From assembly GCA_013368315.1 (NCBI GenBank), contig JAACJM010000144.1, positions 150,470-214,469 on the forward strand: a stretch of 64,000 nt of DNA. The letters are read 5' to 3'. The stretch is from Tetrapyrgos nigripes. Taxonomy: Eukaryota > Basidiomycota > Agaricomycetes > Agaricales > Campanellaceae. Positions within the stretch are counted from its first letter, which is position 1. The number at the start of each line of letters is the position of its first letter. Of this stretch, positions 1-11,319 are shown piece after piece. The notes under the pieces are model-generated. The model had not been told where the DNA came from, did not search any database, and was given only the letters and a program-made list of their open reading frames with translations. The position numbers and the translations under genes were made by a program.

Positions 1-1
1 C

Positions 2-397
2 AACTCTGTTATCTACTTCAACCACGTTTCGGATACGCTTGGCCTGTCGAGATCTCAGATGGATGATTTTTATCGTGTCCTCCGTGTGGGTGGTTTGAAC
101 CACTGCTCTCAAGGTGCTGGGGCTTGGAATGTCGGGCAAGGGCTCTTCGGGGATACGACTCCTGGGAGTGACTACCTAGACCCAGAGAAGAACATCCTGA
201 TGGCTACGGTTAGATGGGTTGAAGAGGGTACAGCACCAGACACGATTCTAGGCACAAAGTTTGTTAATGACACGAACAGTCTCGGGGTCGAATTGTCCAG
301 GCGGCATTGCATGTATCCATTCAGGAACACATACGACGGCGTGGGAGACAGTACAAAGCCTGAAAGCTGGTCGTGTCAACCGGTTTCTGACTGGTGA
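2..397 (+). CDS. Tannase / feruloyl esterase family, C-terminal end (partial)
   Basis: The frame is open from base 2, so the gene starts before the window. The last ~130 residues carry the usual end of the tannase/feruloyl esterase family (PF07519-type): a DxFYRxxxxxGxxHC block holding the histidine of the catalytic triad, then a WVEEGTAPD block, then RRHCMYPF and a terminal GD...SWSC cysteine. These secreted serine hydrolases release phenolic acids from plant cell wall esters or gallotannins. The 'GGLNHC' block replaces the more usual 'GMxHC', but the His and Cys are kept. It ends at a clean TGA with no intron visible in this part. The signal peptide and nucleophile elbow lie outside the window, so the substrate cannot be told. 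Confidence 0.8.
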   Translation, partial: NSVIYFNHVSDTLGLSRSQMDDFYRVLRVGGLNHCSQGAGAWNVGQGLFGDTTPGSDYLDPEKNILMATVRWVEEGTAPDTILGTKFVNDTNSLGVELSRRHCMYPFRNTYDGVGDSTKPESWSCQPVSDW

Positions 398-1194
398 ACG
401 TCGGCGTTGACATAAAGAGCAGGATGTTTTGCAACTAGTAGATTAGCGACTTCAGAATTTTTGTACCTACTTACATATAATGACTGTCGAACTATCTTCC
501 ATCCTCAGATCAGAAGTTTTCACCTGAGGCAATCTTCAAAGAAGACGCTTCCCAATAATGTGGGTTGTTTGAACGCTAGGAAAGTTTCCGCAAAGTGCCC
601 TGGTATAAATTGTCTGATCTATGGGCATATATGGGATGGGCACATATCATGAGAGAACAGATGATGCCGGGTTAGCCTCGGACATGATCTTTTCTGGCAG
701 TTTTCTGAGATCAGGTTTCGGTGTCTTCGTGTAACGCATCCAGGCTGGATGGCGAATTTCTGATTTCAGAATGAGATTCAAGCAATGAACAACGGAATCC
801 CTAAAAAACCAACTCCAGAGCTCAACAATTGCTGCAGTGGGAATCACTTACTCCAACTACCCTACTACTTACATATGTATATGGGCTAAGCATATCATGA
901 GTCTTGCTCAGACAGTAGGATCATATTCTCCTGAAGTTCAAGTTGCTAGTAAGCATTCCAAAAATTCCGAAGGCTTCCAAGTTTTCTCTCTTCCCTTACC
1001 CTTACTGTCGAGGTTCCTACAGACTGCAGTATTGCAAAAGTCGTTGAGTGACTCAGCGGCGTACCAAGCGGTCAGTCATCACTGAGTCACGACTCATTTT
1101 ACACGCCCCATACAAGTGTGTCTTAGTCACCTTGGGCGGCATTGCATATTTCCAAAGATCTTTGTGCAAACTTAAATTTCGGAGTTTTCAGTGC
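398..1194. other. Intergenic spacer
   Basis: About 800 bases between the esterase stop and the copia element. Only short open frames without recognisable motifs or codon structure are present. No gene or repeat could be supported. Confidence 0.5.
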
Positions 1195-1563
1195 TGTTGA
1201 ATTGGCGCATTCAGTTGCAGCCATCAACGTATTCTATGTAGAACAATAGTAGTAGTTATATATAGAACAATAAGATTATATAGACAATAAAGTGTAGTAC
1301 GACAATAGTGTACGAAACCAGCATTGTTCTATCCAGTACAATAGAATCTTATTGTTACTCTAGTATTAGTTTACATGTATTTGTATCTCCTAAAAGGTAT
1401 ATAAGGACTGGTAGATAGTCCCCCAAATAACAAGTTTTTACACTTAACCCACATCGCTCTACAAGCCTCTAACAAGCCTAACAAGCTAATTCTTATCCCC
1501 AGGTAAGTTGCGTAGTTGCCACTGCGTCTAGTAGTGTACAAGCCGTACCATGCCTGCTTAATA
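1195..1563 (+). repeat. 5' LTR of copia element
   Basis: Begins TGTTGAATTGG. It ends ...CTTAATA where the 3' LTR has ...CTTAACA, so the canonical CA end has mutated to TA. A TATA-type core (GGTATATAAGGACT, about 1,397-1,410) sits about 160 bases before the end and probably drives the genomic transcript. About 95% identical to 7,920-8,287. Confidence 0.9.
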
Positions 1564-1575
1564 GGTTATGGGCCC
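1564..1575 (+). other. Primer binding site, initiator-Met tRNA half-molecule type
   Basis: GGTTATGGGCCC lies immediately after the 5' LTR. It is complementary to the anticodon arm of eukaryotic initiator tRNA-Met (GGGCCCAUAACC). Drosophila copia is primed in this way by a tRNA half. The position and the perfect 12-base match make this a secure call. Confidence 0.85.
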
Positions 1576-1585
1576 CGAAGGCCCT

Positions 1586-1828
1586 TGGGAGCGCCTTTAA
1601 TGGCTGCAAACCATAGACTTTGCATACTACCTGGATGGCGCCTTCATGGCAGCCTGTGGCGCCCTTTGTGGCAGCCTGCGTCGCCTTTAATGGCTTGACG
1701 ATATGTCCAACAGCGCAGGACTTATGTCCAGCTGCAGTTGTTGACGGTCTAGGGGAGTAGTCACTGTCATGGCGCGTTCATCGCTGCCTCTTTTTACTTT
1801 CACATGGCGCATTTAATGCTGCCTTCTT
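1586..1828 (+). repeat. Degenerate 21-nt repeats in the copia leader
   Basis: Six related copies of a motif close to TGGCGCCTTTAATGGCAGCC lie in the untranslated leader, near 1,590, 1,637, 1,660, 1,681, 1,768 and 1,803. The same motif opens the LTR itself (TGGCGCATTCAGTTGCAGCC at about 1,203). The copies differ by substitutions, not by simple slippage. A role in RNA dimerisation, packaging or leader structure is possible but is inference. Confidence 0.6.
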
Positions 1829-1877
1829 CTGCATATGGATAAATGCTGACAGTTGACTTCCCCAGATATTATCAAAG

Positions 1878-4800
1878 ATGTCCTCCAACGTCCTGATGAC
1901 TACTGTACCCGTCTTCGCCGGTGTTGATTTCAACATCTGGGCTGACATCCTTCTCGCCTGGTTGCAGGCTACTGGACTTAGTTCTGTCCTTAGCACTGAT
2001 CGCCCTAATGATGCCGAAGTGAGTACCGCTTCTCCTCTATCTGCTGAAGACGCGGCGGCTCAATCTGAGGCTATCACGGCGGCTCAAAAGAAACAGGCTG
2101 ACTGGGATGAGAAGAACGATAAGGCCATGGGGTCTATCAAACTTCGTCTTTCTCCTCCCGTTCGTCAGAAGACGCTTGGAATGACTACTGCCAAGGCCAT
2201 TTGGGTCTTTCTCAAGAAGACCTACGGGAAACCTGGTGTTTCCGCAATCTACACGGATTTCAAACGTGCTACCTCCATCACCATTCCCAACGACGCTAAT
2301 CCTAGTGCTGCGATCGAGCTTATTCGCATGCACTTCGATAGGGTCAGTGCCGCCGGTATCCCTACTGACGACCCCTCTGGCAATTCCCTTACAAAAATCA
2401 CCAACTTCCTCATCGTCATGTTCATCATCTCGAAACTGCCCCCCAGATATGAGTATCTCATCAATATGTATACTCAATGTTCAATTGAACAAGTCGACAA
2501 TCAGAATCTTGATGGTCTACAAAGCGAGATTCTCAATATCTGGGAATCTCGCCAGGGAGCTTTCAAGGGGCCTTCAGGGAAAGCCCAAGCCAACCGTCTT
2601 TCAGCTGTCAAACGAAAGGACGGTAACCCTAGTTTCCAACAGCAGCAGCAGCAGCGCCCTAGTGGCAGCAGCAGCGGCGCTAACGGAGCCAGCGGCTCTA
2701 ATGGGAATAACAAGGGAAAGGGCAAGGGAAAGGGCAAAGGAAAAGCTCAATTCCGTCGAGGAGGTCGAGCTGGAAAGTTCGAACAGGCCAAGAGACAGGG
2801 CCAGGCACATCTTGTCCACGACGACATGTCTCCCATGATGCACACTGTCACCGTCGTCGACACGCCCGCTGCAGTTGATACCCGTAAGCCATTCTTTATG
2901 GAAACGGAAAAGCCTTTTGACGCCTTCTTCACAGGTACCAAAAGAGCTATCAACCTTGCACGCGATATTGGCGCTAGACCATCTGGTGAGACTGTTGCTA
3001 CTCTTGAGGATGTCGTCATGTCTCACCCCGATCCTTCCTCCTTCACTCCACTTACCCCTGCTCCCCGTTCTAAACGCACTCTCACGGAACGCATCTATTG
3101 GAACAACCTTCAATCATCTACTGATGGTTGGGGTGATGCTGGCAACTGGAATGGTTGGAACGGTGAATATCCCGAAACTCAGACCGGTTCAGATGCCGAT
3201 ATGGCATGCGCTCAAGGAGAAGATGCCAGTTGGAACGAGGACACTCTGGTGAACACTTCGGAACTCGGAAGTGTGTTTGGCTCCACAACGACGGAGTCAG
3301 GTGCAAAGGTTTCTCAGGACATCCGGACACCTGTTCCACTTATCGACCGTCTTGCCGCGGATCCTGCTGCCGAGATGATGGAATGCGCAATGCACCTTGG
3401 GGAGAGGTTCCAGAACCCCGAGGATCCTCTACACATCTATGGGGAACCCCTCAGAACAGCACTGAACACCGTTGCCCCAACGGGAACGAGTGGCACTCTT
3501 TCTCTTGTCCAACGACTTGCTGCAGTCCGCAGCGAGATGCCAAGTGGCTCACAGCCTGCACCTCCCAATGGCATGACCACTCAATCTTTGCCATCCAGCC
3601 GTGTTGCAAGCCCAACACCTGGCACGACTTCGACGGGATGGGAATGGCTGACTCCTCATCTCCAAAACGAGGATGGAAGGTACGACGAGCTAATCGACTG
3701 GCAGCGAGACGCAACAATCGGACTAGGAGGGATGGAACTACCCTCCAGGGCTCCAACTCCGAGTTCAATGCCAGAACTCCGGAGCATGTCTCCGAGCCTA
3801 TCCGAAACCAGCGACCTCGAGTACATGTCAACTCCGCCATCAAACGGCGGGATGAGTCTTCCTACATCACCCGTAGAGGACACCGCATCGTACGGAATTC
3901 CAAGTCCACGACCTTCTACCCCCGTCATGGTTACCGTCAATGCCGCAAATAATTATGGATGGTCCCTAGACTCCGAACCCTCCGGCTTGGACAATGGTTA
4001 TCTCAGGTCAGATCTCAATTCAGATCTTATGAATAAAAGTACTGATGCGCTTTTCCCAGCAGCTCGTAATTTGGAAGCAGGTTCTTCATGTATATATTTA
4101 TTACATACCGCTCCTCTGGGTTTGACTACCCCTTTTATTTATAATGATCTGTACACTAGCCCTGGCGGCAACAATAAATATTTATGTGCCTGTGGCACTC
4201 TGTTCTCACTATGCCAGAAGTGTAAGAAAAAGAGATCTGATACTGTCAAAATCCACTTCAGTGATGGATGGTTACTTGATTCTGGAGCATCAGCGCATTT
4301 TACGTTCGACATCAATGACTTTGTTGAATTGAGTTACATAAAACCAATTCCAGTGAAAACTGCCAATGGATTCACGAAGATTCGTGCATCCGGAACAGTC
4401 CTGATCTCTCAACGTAAAAGAGTGATGAAATTATATCCGGTCTATTACATTCCCGATCTAAATCAACGACTCTTATCTGTCGGTCAATTTTTAAATGACA
4501 ACATGTTTATGCGCGGTAACTCCGATCATATCACCATTTCGAGAAATTCAACATTCTTGACTTTCTCAAAGCGTATACCGGAAGAAACGCTATACTATCT
4601 TCCACACAAATCGAAAATTGTCGCTTCTAAAGCCAATCTTTTGATTTATCTTATCGACTACGAGATTTTACATCGTCGTATAGGACATCCCTCTCGTGAT
4701 GTTCTAAAACATGTCGGACAACACACCCTTGGCACTCCTGAATTCATTATTCCAAAGAACTTCCTTTGTGCAAAGGCTGTCTTGAAGGCAAAACTCCCAG

Positions 4801-4907
4801 ACAGGCTTACCCTCCTAACGAACGACGTGCTACTCGTCCTTTCCAAATTATCCATACGGATTTACATGAATACCCCACGATATCCTACCACAAGTACAAG
4901 TACATAA
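1878..4907 (+). pseudogene. Copia Gag, protease and start of integrase
   Basis: The frame starts at ATG 1,878. Residues ~1-215 form a UBN2/retrotran_gag-like capsid region. A very long linker follows (~220-790), rich in Ser, Pro, Thr, Gln and Gly/Lys (GKGKGKGKGK near 280), with no CCHC zinc knuckle in this frame. The aspartic protease motif DSGAS begins at residue 801 (base 4,278). The HHCC zinc-binding region of integrase starts near 4,671 (HRRIGHP). True coding ends near 4,767, where an apparent extra TG moves the integrase into another frame; the last ~45 residues to 4,907 are out-of-frame read-through. The ~570-residue Gag-protease linker is unusual for copia. Confidence 0.85.
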
Positions 4908-7636
4908 TCGTCTTCTTTGATGATTACACTTCAGATGCTTGGATACGTTTTCTTAAAGACAAAAAACAACCACTAACTGCCACTCGCCAGTTCCTTGCGA
5001 TGGTAGAAACTCAATATAAGACGAAAGTCGAACAGTGGATGTCTGATATGGGTGGTGAATTCATTAAAGGCACCTACCGAGAAATGTTACTCGAGAAAGG
5101 TGTTAAAATCCTTAACAGTGCACCATACATTCATCAACAGAATGGTCGAGCGGAACGCTTTATACGCACCCTGATGGATAAGTCACTGGCAATGATGAAG
5201 TTAGCATGTCTACCTGAATCTTGGTGGGAATATGCTGTCCGTCATGGATTGTATGTCTATCGACGTACTCCCTTACGACGACACAAATGGATAACTCCAT
5301 TTGAAATGCTTGAAAAAGAAAAACCGCGTATCGATCATTTACGAGTCTTTGGCTGTGGAGCTTACGTCTTTAAACCCGAGGAAACTCGAAAGAACAAACT
5401 CGCTTCCAAGTCAGAACTCATGACATATCTTGGTGTAGCACCAGGAGAACGTGGAAATCTTTTCATGCGTACAAACAATGCGGAATTTACATCTCCACAA
5501 GCCGTGTTTGAGGAAGACTTCTTTCCTCGATGTAAAACTCAATCTCGTAATTCAAAACAACTACCTATCGAGTCATCGCACGACGATGACACTCCTCTAC
5601 CACAACCAATCCCTGACGATGATGATGAAGATTTTCATCATCGTCCTCCTCGCATCCCTTCAACAAGGAGACCTGATCAACTTCGTGACGACGAACCTGA
5701 ACAGGATCCACCGCCTTCGTCTCCGGATAGTGACTCTGAGCCTAGAAGAACGGTAACACCGCCGCCAGTGGAGACACCACCTCCTCAGGCACCTCGAAAG
5801 CCCAGAGCTCCTAGACAAAGACGGCCACCAACAGAACCAACGCGTCGAAGCGAGCGTACTGGTACTGTACCTAAACGATACGGGGATAAACACCCTGTAG
5901 AAGTTGAACGCGATCTTGAACCTCAAATCGCAGCTGATAAAAGAGCGGAAGCAAAAGCTAAAGCAGAGAGAGACGCTCGGAGAGAAAACCGACGTCAACA
6001 AGCTGCAGAGCAACAGGTTCCCGGACCTAGTTCTGCATCCGGAAGCGCACCCCAGGGGGAGCAGCAAGCCGAGAGTGATGACTCTGCACGCCCTGAATCA
6101 GAAGAAATGGCAGAACCATGCCGTGAAGGGGGAGTATCTATAAATTTCTTGCTTATGCAGGCAATTGCTCCTGGAGAAATCGATTCCCACTTGCTTATTC
6201 AGAAAGTTACTTCGAAGAATGATGGGAATCAACCGAATGTTCGTAATATCCGCGAATGGACATTCAAAGACATTGCTCGCTTACCTATAGCTGAGCAAGA
6301 GGAATGGAAAGTCGCTTGCCGCGAAGAATTAGAGGCTCTTCGCAAGCGCGACACCTATGAATTGGTCGAAAGACCTAAAGATAGGAAAGTTATCAAAAAC
6401 CGATGGGTCTTCGACATCAAAACTGATGGTCGCAAAAAGGCAAGACTCGTTGCAAAAGGTTTTTCACAGGTCGAAGGCATAGACTTTGATCAAATATATT
6501 CACCTGTTGTTCGATTCGAGACTGTGCGCTTAATCTTCGCTTTAGCTGCACTTAAGGGCTGGCACGTGTCCGGTGTCGATGTCCGATCAGCCTATCTATA
6601 TGGCTTACTCGATGAAGAAATCTATATGGAACAACCGGAAGCCTTTAAAGTAAAAGGACAAGAGCATAAAGTCGTCCGGCTTCTTCGTGCTCTTTACGGA
6701 CTCAAACAAGCAGGACTTGCGTGGTGGAAAAGTCTTGATAAGTCCATGGCAGAACTTGGTTTTAAACGAATCATTTCCGACGCCGGAATCTTCATTCACA
6801 AACGCTATGACGCCGACAAAAATCTCATTGAAAATTCTATCGTCATTGCCGTAGTCTATGTGGATGACGCTCTATTCTGTGGAGCGAACAAAACCTTAGT
6901 CTTACGACTCAAAGGAGACTTTATGAAGAGATGGGAATGTAGGGATCTAGGCGATGCCAAAGAATTCCTTAGGATGAGAATTACCAGAAAAGGCAGCAAG
7001 ATCTCTTTAGACCAGTGCGCTTACCTGGATAAAATCCTAGAAACTTATGGAATGCAAAACGCGAAAGCTTCTGCTACCCCATTACCTGGCAATTATCACC
7101 CTCTTCCTCTTCCAAATGACACTCCTGTCAATTATACTCTTCGTCAAAGTTATCAGGAGATAATCGGATCCTTACTCTACTTAATGTTAGGAACACGTCC
7201 TGATATCTCCTTTGCTGTTACAAAACTTGCGCAATTTGCTGCAAACCCCTCACAAGAACACTACAATAGGGCGAAAGACATTTGCCGTTATCTCGTTGGC
7301 ACTAGAAAATATGCTCTTGTGTACAACGGTCGAGGGGGAGAAGGCTTATCAGCCTATACAGACTCCGATTGGGGATCAGATCCTGGAACTCGCAAATCTC
7401 AAACTGGCTTCTTTCTACAATTAGCCCAAGCACCATTTAGCTGGACGTCTAGACAACAAAAGACAGTTGCTCTATCTTCGACTGAAGCTGAATACATGGC
7501 ACTTAGTGACTGCAGTCGACAAGTCTGCTGGTTCAAGACTCTTCTCAGTGAAATCGAATATCCTCTTCACGCTATTCCAATTTACGGTGACAATCAAGGG
7601 ATCAATTTTTATTGCATCAAACCCTGTCACGGATAA
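4766..7636 (+). pseudogene. Copia integrase, reverse transcriptase and RNase H
   Basis: It continues the polyprotein in a new frame. It opens with the second half of the integrase zinc finger (CKGC), then the catalytic core with IIHTDL (first Asp), a second Asp in SDMGGEF, and Glu in QNGRAERF. A disordered Pro/Arg/Glu-rich linker (about 5,520-6,130) leads to the reverse transcriptase, with the RNRWVFDIK start, the VDVRSAYLYG motif and the YVDD active site at 6,857-6,868. RNase H follows with TDSDWG and LSSTEAEYMAL. The frame is lost near 7,600, where one extra G in a G-run gives a stop at 7,636. Confidence 0.88.
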
Positions 7637-7814
7637 GCGAACCAAGCACATTGATATTCGATATCATTTTGTTCGAGAAAAAGTCATCGACGAGACAGTC
7701 AAGTTATTCTTCATTGAAGGAAGTAATAACCCTGCAGATCTACTCACTAAAGCTCTTGATCGAGTAAAGTTTGAGAAGTTCAGGAAACAATTAGGACTTC
7801 AGTTTTATAATTGA
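7602..7814 (+). pseudogene. Copia RNase H C-terminus, frameshifted end
   Basis: After the one-base insertion near 7,600 the polyprotein resumes in the third frame with the usual copia ending: KRTKHIDIRYHFVRE, then a block with NPADLLTKAL, then stop at 7,812-7,814. No other damage is seen. Only the two small indels separate this copy from an open polyprotein frame. Confidence 0.85.
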
Positions 7815-7908
7815 AGAAATCGCATCGAAAACATCGAGACACTGGATCCCTTCCTTCCATGGCTGCTTACAGCACCTACCTATGCTTACGTGCACTACCG
7901 TGCTGCTT

Positions 7909-7919
7909 AGCAAGGGGAG
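7909..7919 (+). other. Polypurine tract of copia element
   Basis: AGCAAGGGGAG directly abuts the 3' LTR. This is the expected primer site for plus-strand DNA synthesis. Confidence 0.75.
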
Positions 7920-8287
7920 TGTTGAATTGGCGCATTCAGTTGCAGCCATCAACGTATTCTATGTAGAACAATAGTAGTAGTTATATATAGAACAATAAGA
8001 TTATATAGACAATAAGTGTAGTACGACAATAGTGTACGAAACCAGCATTGTTCTATCAAGTACAATAGAATCTTATTGTTACACTAGTATTAGTTTACAT
8101 GTATTTGTACCTCCTAAAAGGTATATAAGGACTTGTAGATAGTCCTCCAAATAATAGGTTTCACACTTAACCCACATCGCTCTAACAAGCCTCTAACTAG
8201 CCTTACAAGCTATCTTTTATCCCCAGGTAAGTAGCGTAGTTGCCACTGCGTTTAGTAGTGTACAAGCCGTACCATGCCTGCTTAACA
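7920..8287 (+). repeat. 3' LTR of copia element
   Basis: 368 bases, TGTTGAATTGG...CTTAACA. Aligns along its full length with 1,195-1,563, with scattered substitutions and short indels that are not concentrated at CpG. Confidence 0.9.
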
Positions 8288-8729
8288 GTAATGACAGGTA
8301 GTATACCGCTTCAGAGCCTCAGGGTTCTCAATACTTAGTGAATTTCCCTATTTTATGATGAGATCAGAGCCTTTCTGCATGGTAGCAGGTGTCGGACCGA
8401 CTCAGACAATGCTCCATTTTGGGCTATTGTATTGATTAATAAGCTTACTAATTGCACAGCCATGCGCCGAATCTCAGAGGCCAAAAACCAAAAAACTGTT
8501 GCAAACGCTAAAAGAACACTTTTTGAGGTCACAGAAAAGGTTGGAAATTTTTTTGTTAAAACTTGAGAGTAAAGCAAGATATCATATTTCTGCTCAATAG
8601 GAATTGAAGTACATAGTTCTAGCTACAACTCCTATTGAGCAGAATCATGGAAAAGGAATGTGGGATGGAGGAGAAGCGGTCGTTGTTGTCGGCTTGCCGA
8701 GCTTACATAAGGGGTGTCGGTTCCTGTCT
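8288..8729. other. Spacer with a hairpin
   Basis: No coding region supported. It contains a 19-bp inverted repeat (8,588-8,606 with 8,626-8,644, arms starting TTCTGCTCAATAGGA, no mismatch found, 19-base loop). Its role is unknown. Confidence 0.5.
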
Positions 8730-9059
8730 GCCTCTATCTTACGGTTACCATCACTTGATCTGACATGTACATCATTTATCTCCTCCGATTCCTATCTCCA
8801 TGGACATTCTCACTTATTCATTTATTCTCAATTTATTTCCTTTACATATATACCAAAGGACTTGTAGTTAGTTCTTTAGTCTGTTCACTTCGTCTCCACT
8901 CCGCTCTCAGTACAAGTGCAGTGTTGAGCATAGTCAGCTACTCATCCTTTCCTCGTCCTTACTATCTCTTTCTCTCTCTCTCGTCTCATTGTAACTTGTC
9001 AATCTATCTTGTTCATTGTGTGACTTGGGTGATTTTGCTAAGTGATAATGTTCTTGACA
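8730..9059 (+). repeat. Truncated LTR, same family as the solo LTRs at 32.3 and 35.5 kb
   Basis: Matches the inner and 3' part of the solo LTR at 32,322-32,743, from the GGTTACCATCACT block to the terminal GTTCTTGACA end at 9,059. The first ~115 bases of the LTR are missing or too diverged to see. It keeps the TATA-type region (ACATATATACCAAAGGACTT). Confidence 0.7.
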
Positions 9060-9164
9060 CTCACAGATACTGCGTAATTGTCATAAAACATCTGGTAAGC
9101 ATGTGTTTCACAGCTCACCAGATTGACACCTGCCAGCATGCTTGCCAGCTTCAAATTAGTTGGT

Positions 9165-9245
9165 AAAAAAAAAAATTTAAGGGCTTCGCCAGGGAACCTA
9201 CCTACCTAGCCCCGGTACAGGATTCTCCGGCCCAGACCCCCTTGG
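9165..9245 (+). repeat. Short dispersed repeat with CCTACCTACCTA core, copy 1
   Basis: An A-run, then GGGCTTCGCCAGGGAACC, then CCTACCTA and a CCGGCCCAGACCCC block. Related copies lie at about 27,835-27,890 and 28,088-28,170. It is too short to code. It may be the end of a larger element. Confidence 0.5.
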
Positions 9246-9251
9246 TAGAAA

Positions 9252-9345
9252 TTCATTCAAAGTCAACACCTGTATTTTATTCAAAGGTTGATACCCATAT
9301 TTATTCAAAGTTGACACCTGTAATTATTCAAAGTCAACACTCACA
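9252..9345 (+). repeat. Four diverged direct repeats of TTCAAAGTCAACACCTGTA
   Basis: Units of about 24-27 bases start near 9,255, 9,280, 9,306 and 9,330, with substitutions between them. Confidence 0.55.
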
Positions 9346-9769
9346 TTCATGTATATAGCTAGCTTAATCTAGTAAGGTAAGCCAAATTTAGTAGTTCCCA
9401 CAATATGTCATGTGGTCTTATACATATATATTGTACAGACTCCATGGTATCCAGGATAGGTTAAGCTGGCACTACAGACCCATGAGGATATGGCTGGGGT
9501 TTATGCTCCATGCATCTACTTCAGTTGCATGCTGTGGTCTGATGATTGGTGGCCTTACAGGCAGTGTGATCAGATTCCCTAACCAGCCCAAAAATGTGCA
9601 TACTTGTGCTTTTCCCTACACACACTCTAATATGGCAGTGTGGGCCACTGTATACAGTGGTGGATATGAGTCCTCTTTCTTTTGTTAGGATTTCTGTCTG
9701 TTAGTCTTGAAAGGTGTTGGTCACAGATGAAGTGGGATTGGGGAATTTGCAGAGGAATTGCTGTGCCAA
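9346..9769. other. Spacer without recognised features
   Basis: AT-rich and CpG-poor. Short open frames only, and no repeat partner found in the window. Confidence 0.4.
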
Positions 9770-10884
9770 TGATACACCATACAAAATTTGCATATAGAAA
9801 TGTTAATTGGTGGTTAGAAAGCTGGTTCACCACTTCAATTGGTATATAAAGGACTAGAGTGAGTCCCAAACTGCCAGTTAAAGTGCTAGTGGACTAAGTG
9901 TATGCACCAGTACAATAAAGCTAAGTACTTATGAATCCTACATTTACATCTACACCTCATCATAGGATGTGCTTATTCTAAGTACTATGGTTGATGTGTA
10001 CAGTGCTTCAGTTATAGTAGCAGATCCACCCCATAAAGACTTTGTAACAAATTCCTACTATAATGCCCCTATTCACAGGCAAGGAATGTGTAGGCTATAC
10101 AACCCAGACTCTAGCGCTAAACAATCACTGGTTGAGAATTGTGCCATAATTGGAGAAATCAGAGGAAAACCCTAGTAACTGACTATGTCCAAACTAGCAG
10201 TATAGTAATTGATACCTCGTTTATAAGCAAAACAGAAGGAATAGTCTTTTCAAAGACAGTAAGGATAGATAAGTAGGACAATGTATATATGTACGAGTTC
10301 CTAGAAAGCTCAGCTTTCATATGGTACTAAAGGGATGGACTAGCAGTGAAGGAATAAAACCCATAGTTCATTACTGCCAGTATGCGATCTAAAGAATGAG
10401 TCATAGTGAGAAAGCCCCAAAAGGGTAAGGATATTTCTGAATGTAGCAGTAGGATCGGCAAGATGTGTGCCTGATGACTGAGGTGTTCTCATTGGTACAA
10501 GTGCAACTACAAAATATATGTGGAACCTTATAGAGAGCTGGACTAGTCTATAAGAGAACTATGCCACAAACTGGTCTAGTGACACTCAGTCTATAGTAGT
10601 GCCAGAAAAACATAAGAGGAGGAATAAGCAAAGACTATGCAAACCTATAGTGACTGATTGGCAGTAAAGGAATGTGAGTCATACGAGTGGAGCCCAGCAT
10701 GGATGGTGGAGCTATGTGAGTCAGAATGACTACAGCTGCCAGTTCCAGAAAGGTACTCTTAGTCAAGAGGATGAAGTGAAGGGAACATAGAAAGCCCTAT
10801 TAGTTTTAGATAATATTCTACATTTCCTAGATACCCTAATTAGAAAGTACCTACTTAATCTAGTAGTACTGACAAGCATGGACT
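9770..10884 (+). repeat. Repeat X, left part (split by the gypsy insertion)
   Basis: Begins TGATACACCATACAAAAT and aligns with the reverse complement of 33,305-35,003 from its start at 35,003. Together with 17,169-17,720 it makes about 1.67 kb, against 1.70 kb for the other copy. It has a TATA-type block followed by GGACTAG (about 9,842-9,856) and an AATAAA about 75 bases later. No conserved reading frame survives between the copies. A large solo LTR or a noncoding (LARD/TRIM-like) retroelement would fit; no convincing target duplication was found. Confidence 0.65.
10880..10884 (+). repeat. Target-site duplication GGACT, left copy
   Basis: GGACT precedes the gypsy LTR here and follows the other LTR at 17,164-17,168. 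It marks the insertion point inside repeat X. Confidence 0.9.
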
Positions 10885-11282
10885 TGTCACAAAGAGGCGA
10901 GCACTTAGATAGCGATAACGAGGAGCTACAGGCTCGACCTGGCTAACAGACAGCAGTGAGTACTGAAACTACAGTGCCTATCAGTAAAGGTGAAAGAACT
11001 AGTAAAAAGGGGAATACACACCTGGTCCCAACGACGAAGAGGTCAAGATGGGAACCAGGTGTCAGGACAGGGTTTATATATGTAAAGGTAAAGCTGTAAA
11101 GTAAAGCTGTCACAGAAGCTGTAAAGAGAGCTGTAAAAGAAGCTGTATCGGAGAAATGAAAGGTCCGGTGTGTAGCATGTGGAACATGAGTCATATGGTG
11201 TAAAGGTCTGAGGAATGGTATGGAGATCTGAGGATGCGGAGATAAGAGGAAATAAATAGTACCAAATATAGACTTCATGACA
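10885..11282 (-). repeat. 3' LTR of gypsy element (element sense)
   Basis: 398 bases. Contains short repeats of an AGCTGTAAAG-type motif in the middle. Differs from 16,765-17,163 at five sites (six bases), all CpG/CpA/TpG alternatives, and by one G in a G-run. Confidence 0.93.
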
Positions 11283-11284
11283 TT

Positions 11285-11295
11285 ACCCCCCTTCT
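11285..11295 (-). other. Polypurine tract of gypsy element
   Basis: On the minus strand GAAGGGGGGTAA directly precedes the 3' LTR. This is the normal site and composition. Confidence 0.7.
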
Positions 11296-11319
11296 AAACT
11301 TCATCATCCTCGATGAACA

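Larger units (their letters stand above)
1195..8287 (+). mobile_element. Ty1/copia LTR retrotransposon, full length but frameshifted
   Basis: A 7.1-kb element with two 368/369-bp LTRs starting TGTTGAATTGG, a primer site right after the left LTR, a polypurine tract right before the right LTR, and gag, protease, integrase, reverse transcriptase and RNase H in copia order. By my count the LTRs differ at about 19 sites (about 5%), so the insertion is not recent. The polyprotein has two frameshifts (near 4,766 and 7,600), so this copy is probably not autonomous. The flanking five bases (AGTGC left, GTAAT right) do not match, so there is no visible target duplication. CpG content is normal, unlike the repeats further right. 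Confidence 0.93.

Noticed and set aside
2037..3952. Several long ORFs on the other strand and frames inside the copia gag region, including one with Cys-rich text near 3,290
   Set aside because: They overlap the main open frame and have no family motif. The Cys spacing does not match a CCHC knuckle.
4760..4772. Programmed frameshift in copia at the ORF junction
   Set aside because: The shift lies inside the integrase zinc finger, not between Gag and Pol, and the bases do not fit a slippery heptamer; a TG duplication explains it.
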